Both the position numbers and the translations under genes were made by a program. Positions 60,391 to 64,000 of a DNA stretch of 64,000 nt are shown here, piece after piece. Numbering within the stretch: the first letter of the stretch is position 1; each line of letters begins with the position of its first letter. Source of the stretch: Streptomyces sp. 11x1 (GTDB lineage Bacteria; Actinomycetota; Actinomycetes; Streptomycetales; Streptomycetaceae); NCBI RefSeq assembly GCF_032598905.1, contig NZ_CP122458.1, forward strand, positions 1,922,001 to 1,986,000, read 5' to 3'. The notes under the pieces were generated by a model. That model was given only the letters and a program-made list of their open reading frames with translations, had not been told where the DNA came from and did not search any database.

Positions 60391-62973
60391 GTGCACGACC
60401 ATCACACGGAACACCAAGGCCATGAGGGTCACGCCAGCCCCTCCGAGCCCCGGTACGCCCGTACTCCCAAGGAATGCAGTACCGCGGTGCTGGACGTACG
60501 GGGTCTCAACTGGGCCTCCCAGCAGAGCGCTGTCACCGCCGTACTGGGGCGACGGCCCGGCGTGCTCGATGTCGAGGCAAACCCGGTGGCGCAGACGGCG
60601 ACGGTGGTCTTCGACCCAAGGCGCACGTCCCTGGCGGAGCTGCGCGACTGGGTGCAGGAGTGCGGCCTGCACTGCGCGGGTCAGTCCGTCCCGGCCCATG
60701 TCTGCGATCCGATGGCCGAGCCGGAGCCGCCCGCCCCGACCGCAACGGCACCGAGCGCGCCGCCGCCGGGCGTGCACGCGGGCCCCGCGAACGTGCGGCC
60801 CGAGACGACAGCCGCGCCTCACGTCCACGAACCGGCCGCGCCCGCGGACCACGCCGCCCACGAGCACGAGGAAGCGACGCCCTCGCCCCACGAGGTGATG
60901 GGCCACGGCGGGCACGGCGCCATGTCGATGGCGGCCATGGTGGCCGACATGCGCAACCGCTTCCTGGTCGCGGCGCTGTTCTCGATCCCCATCGTGATCT
61001 GGTCGCCGATCGGCGAGGACGTCTTCCACCTGGACGTGCCCGTCCCGTTCGGGCTGCGGGAGGACGTGTGGGCGCTGCTGCTGAGCCTTCCGGTGATCTT
61101 CTACTCGTGCGTGATCTTCTTCGACGGTGCGCTACGGGCCCTGCGGGCCCGCACCCTGGACATGATGGTGCTGGTGGCGGTCGCCGTGGGCTCCGGCTGG
61201 CTGTACTCCCTGATCGTCACGCTCACCGGCGGCGGAGACGTCTTCTACGAGGCGGCCACCGTGCTGACCTCCTTCGTCCTGCTCGGCCACTGGTTCGAGA
61301 TGCGTGCCCGCGGCGGCGCCAACGACGCCATCCGCGCCCTCCTCGACCTGGCCCCGCCCAAGGCGCTCGTGCTGCGCGACGGCGAGCCGGTCGAGGTGCC
61401 CACCGCCGAGGTGGTCGTCGGCGACCTGCTGCTGGTCCGCCCCGGCGCGAAGATCGCCGTCGACGGCGTGGTCGAGGAAGGCAGCAGCGAGGTCGACGAG
61501 TCGACGGTCACGGGCGAGAGTCTGCCCGTGCACAAGGAGCCGGGCTCGCAGGTCGTGGGTGCCACCATCAACGCCAACGGCACGCTGCGCGTGCGGGCGA
61601 CGAAGGTCGGCACGGACACCGCCCTGGCCCAGATCGTCAAGCTGGTCCAGCAGGCCCAGAACTCCAAGGCCCCGGGACAGCGGCTCGCGGACCGGGCGGC
61701 GTTCTGGCTGGTCTTCGTCGCGCTGATCGGCGGGGCCGCGACGCTGGCCGTCTGGCTGCTGGCCACCGACCGCTCCCTCGGTGCCGCCATGCTGTTCGCC
61801 ATCACGGTCGTGGTCATCACCTGCCCGGACGCGCTCGGGCTGGCCACGCCCACCGCGATCATGGTGGGCACCGGTCTGGGCGCCAAGCGCGGCGTGCTGT
61901 TCAAGAGCGCCATGGGGCTGGAGACCTCCGCCCGCATCCAGACCGTCGTCATGGACAAGACCGGCACGCTCACCAAGGGCGAGCCGGAAGTCACCGACGT
62001 GGTCACCGCTCGCGGCTTCCACGAAGGCGAGCTGCTGCGCCTGGTCGCGGCGGTGGAGCGGGAGTCCGAACACCCGCTCGCCGAAGCCGTCGTACGCCAT
62101 GCGGAGGCGACGCAGCACGTGACGGAATTCGCGGCGGGCTTCGCGAGCGTCCCCGGTCACGGAGCCATCGCCACCGTGTCCGGCCACCGGATCGTGGTCG
62201 GCAACCGCCGCCTGGCCGAACGCGAGAACGTCGACCTGACGGAACTAGCGGCGAAGCGGGAGGAGTTGGCCGCCACCGGCCGTACGGTCGTGATCGCCGC
62301 CGTCGACGGGCGAGCTGCCGGCCTGATCGGCATCGCCGACGCACCCCGGGAGACCTCCGCCACCGCCGTGGCCGAGCTGCACGCCCTCGGCATCGAAGTG
62401 GTCATGCTCACCGGCGACAACCGGGCTACCGCCGAGCGGATCGCCGAGCAGCTGGGCATCGACACGGTGATCGCCGAGGTCCTGCCGGGCGACAAGGCCG
62501 CCAAGGTCTCCGAACTGCAGGCCACCGGCCGCACGGTCGCCATGGTCGGCGACGGCGTCAACGACGCCCCGGCCCTGGCCCGGGCCGACCTCGGCATCGC
62601 CATCGGCGCGGGCACCGACGTCGCCATCGAGACCGCCGACCTGGTCCTGATGCGCTCCGACCCGCTGGACGTGCCCACCGCCCTGCGCATCGGCCGCGGC
62701 ACCCTGCGCAAGATGCGCCAGAACCTGGGCTGGGCCATCGGCTACAACGCCCTCGCTCTGCCGATCGCCGCCGGGGTGTTCGAACCCGCCTTCGGCCTGG
62801 TCCTCCGGCCCGAGATCGCCGCCCTGTCCATGTCCGGCTCCAGCGTCATCGTGGCCGTGAACGCACTCGCGCTGAAACGCCTGCGTCTGCCGATCGCTCT
62901 TCCCGGCCGCGTTCCCGCCCCGCCGGCACCGGCCGCCGTCAGCGCCGACGAGCCCGTCCGCCGAGCCGCCTGA
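60391..62973 (+). CDS. P1B-type metal ATPase with CPD motif and degenerate HMA domain
   Basis: An 860-residue heavy-metal ATPase. A His-rich start ([16 protein letters not shown]) leads to a ferredoxin-like HMA domain (about 30-100) whose metal motif, normally GMTCxxC, reads GLNWASQ without cysteine. A second His-rich linker (about 130-180) precedes the membrane core. The transmembrane metal site is [11 protein letters not shown]: Cys478-Pro-Asp (61822-61830) instead of CPC. Catalytic Asp522 in [24 protein letters not shown] and [13 protein letters not shown] are intact, and YNALALP and [17 protein letters not shown] match the copper group. Selectivity is probably altered. GTG at 60391 has GAAGGAGAA upstream. 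Confidence 0.9.
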   Translation: MHDHHTEHQGHEGHASPSEPRYARTPKECSTAVLDVRGLNWASQQSAVTAVLGRRPGVLDVEANPVAQTATVVFDPRRTSLAELRDWVQECGLHCAGQSVPAHVCDPMAEPEPPAPTATAPSAPPPGVHAGPANVRPETTAAPHVHEPAAPADHAAHEHEEATPSPHEVMGHGGHGAMSMAAMVADMRNRFLVAALFSIPIVIWSPIGEDVFHLDVPVPFGLREDVWALLLSLPVIFYSCVIFFDGALRALRARTLDMMVLVAVAVGSGWLYSLIVTLTGGGDVFYEAATVLTSFVLLGHWFEMRARGGANDAIRALLDLAPPKALVLRDGEPVEVPTAEVVVGDLLLVRPGAKIAVDGVVEEGSSEVDESTVTGESLPVHKEPGSQVVGATINANGTLRVRATKVGTDTALAQIVKLVQQAQNSKAPGQRLADRAAFWLVFVALIGGAATLAVWLLATDRSLGAAMLFAITVVVITCPDALGLATPTAIMVGTGLGAKRGVLFKSAMGLETSARIQTVVMDKTGTLTKGEPEVTDVVTARGFHEGELLRLVAAVERESEHPLAEAVVRHAEATQHVTEFAAGFASVPGHGAIATVSGHRIVVGNRRLAERENVDLTELAAKREELAATGRTVVIAAVDGRAAGLIGIADAPRETSATAVAELHALGIEVVMLTGDNRATAERIAEQLGIDTVIAEVLPGDKAAKVSELQATGRTVAMVGDGVNDAPALARADLGIAIGAGTDVAIETADLVLMRSDPLDVPTALRIGRGTLRKMRQNLGWAIGYNALALPIAAGVFEPAFGLVLRPEIAALSMSGSSVIVAVNALALKRLRLPIALPGRVPAPPAPAAVSADEPVRRAA

Positions 62974-63074
62974 CCCGCGCGGCGGCGCTCGACAGCCCTT
63001 CCCTGTCGATCCCGACTCCCCCGAGAGCGCAGGGGTCCCAGCCGCGGATGCGGGCATGGGGCCGCTGATGAAGC

Positions 63075-63096
63075 TTCTACTATGGGGCTGCGTAGT
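63075..63096 (+). promoter_or_regulatory. Possible BlaI/CopY-type operator
   Basis: CTACTATGGGGCTGCGTAG (63077-63095) has the CTAC...GTAG half-site arrangement of BlaI-type operators. It lies just before the stub of a BlaI/CopY-like regulator gene (ATG at 63118). Confidence 0.35.
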
Positions 63097-63117
63097 GCAG
63101 CGAAAGGGAGCGACGGC

Positions 63118-63153
63118 ATGCGGCTGGGGGACCTCGAGGCAGAGATCATGTAA
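63118..63153 (+). pseudogene. BlaI/MecI/CopY-like regulator stub (11 codons)
   Basis: ATG followed by RLGDLEAEIM and a TAA. This is the characteristic N-terminus of BlaI/MecI-family repressors, where MDxLW would follow. A ribosome site (AAGGGAG) stands before it. The rest of the gene is gone and the sequence switches directly to an NlpC/P60 fragment, so it is the scar of a deletion or recombination. Confidence 0.5.
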
Positions 63154-63390
63154 CAACGGCCCCGCCAGCGGACGCCCGCACCGCCATCGAGTTCGCCTAC
63201 GCCCAGCTCGGCAAGCCGTACGAGTGGGGGGCGACCGGACCGGGCTCCTACGACTGCTCCGGACTGACGGGCGCGGCGTGGCGTGCCGCCGGAGTTTCGC
63301 TGCCGCACACCGTGCAGCAGCAGTACTCGGCCGGCCGGAAGGTCTCGCGGTCGGACCTCCAGCCCGGTGACATCATCGAACGGCCGGATA
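63154..63390 (+). pseudogene. NlpC/P60 peptidase fragment
   Basis: About 75 residues of an NlpC/P60 cell-wall peptidase domain: TAIEFAYAQLGKPYEWGATG, GSYDCSGLTGAAWRAAGVSL with the catalytic cysteine, and SRSDLQPGDII. The sequence stops being recognisable right after LQPGDII, so the catalytic histidine part is missing, and no start or signal peptide remains upstream. Confidence 0.75.
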
Positions 63391-63443
63391 TCGACACCAA
63401 CGCACGACGCCGAAGCACCCGCGCGCTGCGTGTCCCAGGTGCT

Positions 63444-64000
63444 TCACAGCCCGATGGCGCCGCCTTCGATGAGGATGAGCAGGCCGAGGGCGATCAGGAG
63501 CAGCGGCAGCAGGATGTGCCCCCACCGAGCGAGGGCTTTGGCAACGAGGGGGCGGGTCGCGAAGAAGCGGCCGACGAAACACCACACGCCCACCAGAACG
63601 AGGAACACCAGGGCGTACACGCTCATCCCGCCGATGCCGCGGTGGCGAACACCGGCACGTAGACGCCGATGTTGTCGCCTCCGTTGGCGAAGGTGACCGC
63701 GGCGACTTCCAGCGGGCTGGGGCCGCCCTCCTTGGCCTGGGCCTCCTCTTCGTCCGCACTGCCCTCGCGGTGATCCTTCCATGCCTGCCAGGCCGCCTTG
63801 AGGCCGAGGGCGAGAGGCAGCAGGCCGAGACAGGGGATGGCCGACTCGGGCAGGAAGGTCGCTCCGAACGCGGCGGCCACCGCCACGGCGAGGATCGCGG
63901 CGAAGCCCACATACCGGCCCAGCACGATGCGGCGGGTGGAGCCGCGGTGACCGGCTCCCCGGGCGAAGAACAGCGCCAGGATCAGGATGTCGTCGATGTT
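63444..64000 (-). pseudogene. CadD-like cadmium resistance transporter, frameshifted and cut by window end
   Basis: A membrane protein of the cadmium resistance transporter family. The visible part begins with NIDDILILALFFARGA at the window end and continues with RYVGFAAILAVAVAAAFGAT, then FANGGDNIGVYVPVFATA. There, near 63635-63645, one missing G shifts the frame. The second frame continues GIGGMSVYALVFLVLVGVWC and RWGHILLPLLLIALGLLILI to the stop at 63444. Restoring one base gives a complete family C-terminus. It could be a recent mutation or a sequencing error. The N-terminus lies beyond 64000. Confidence 0.8.

Overview
The window is high-GC actinobacterial DNA, almost certainly from a Streptomyces. 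The evidence is the codon bias, GTG/TTG starts, GTGA/ATGA gene overlaps, a TTA codon confined to a specialised-metabolism P450, a ClpC-type chaperone, DUF3558/DUF4232-like exported proteins, an F420/flavin-type oxidoreductase, and a palindromic Streptomyces-type intergenic repeat. No rRNA, tRNA or CRISPR array was seen.

Region 1 (1-17.4 kb) looks like stable chromosome. It holds an inositol-monophosphatase-family gene cut by the left edge, a gamma-glutamyltransferase, a methyltransferase and two exported proteins. A long minus-strand cluster for reductive pyrimidine/hydantoin catabolism follows: NCS1 permease, LLM oxidoreductase, dihydropyrimidinase, two beta-ureidopropionase paralogues, class III aminotransferase and a PucR regulator. 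A conserved coiled-coil protein and a divergent XRE regulator/methionine aminopeptidase pair close the region.

Region 2 (17.4-26 kb) is mixed. A TetR/SDR/nitroreductase-like unit with a perfect 19-bp inverted-repeat operator is followed by mobile-element debris: a frameshifted tyrosine recombinase with its small partner gene, and Tn3 and IS5-type transposase fragments. Next comes a translationally coupled P450/terpene synthase pair, then a decayed integrase end.

Region 3 (26-39.4 kb) looks chromosomal again: ClpC-like ATPase, secreted gamma-glutamyltransferase, S15/CocE-like hydrolase, orphan GluA-type ATPase, SGNH hydrolase, exonuclease III, metallo-beta-lactamase-fold protein and a PcaD-PcaC fusion without its catalytic serine.

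Region 4 (39.4-64 kb) looks accessory. It opens with an IS110 remnant and two truncated genes joined at a deletion scar, then a ferritin-like DUF2202 protein and a two-component system. From 43.4 to 59 kb there is a dense sulfide/persulfide (sulfane sulfur) locus: two sulfide:quinone-reductase-like flavoproteins, two persulfide-dioxygenase/rhodanese fusions, four further rhodaneses (two membrane-anchored), two TSUP exporters, a TusE/DsrC-like and a DsrE-like sulfur carrier, thioredoxin, an OsmC protein and two CsoR/CstR-family repressors. Ten near-identical 16-bp operators (consensus RTACCCCNNNGGGTAT) lie in front of nearly every transcription unit, so the locus reads as one regulon. One repressor has both CstR-type sensor cysteines; the other has lost the first. 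A DUF302 protein, two small membrane proteins and a P1B-type ATPase with an unusual CPD motif follow, and the window ends in truncated BlaI-like, NlpC/P60 and CadD-like genes. The number of frameshifted or truncated genes (PIG-L, class V aminotransferase, CadD, histidine kinase, integrase) suggests a decaying acquired island, although some single-base frameshifts could be sequencing errors.
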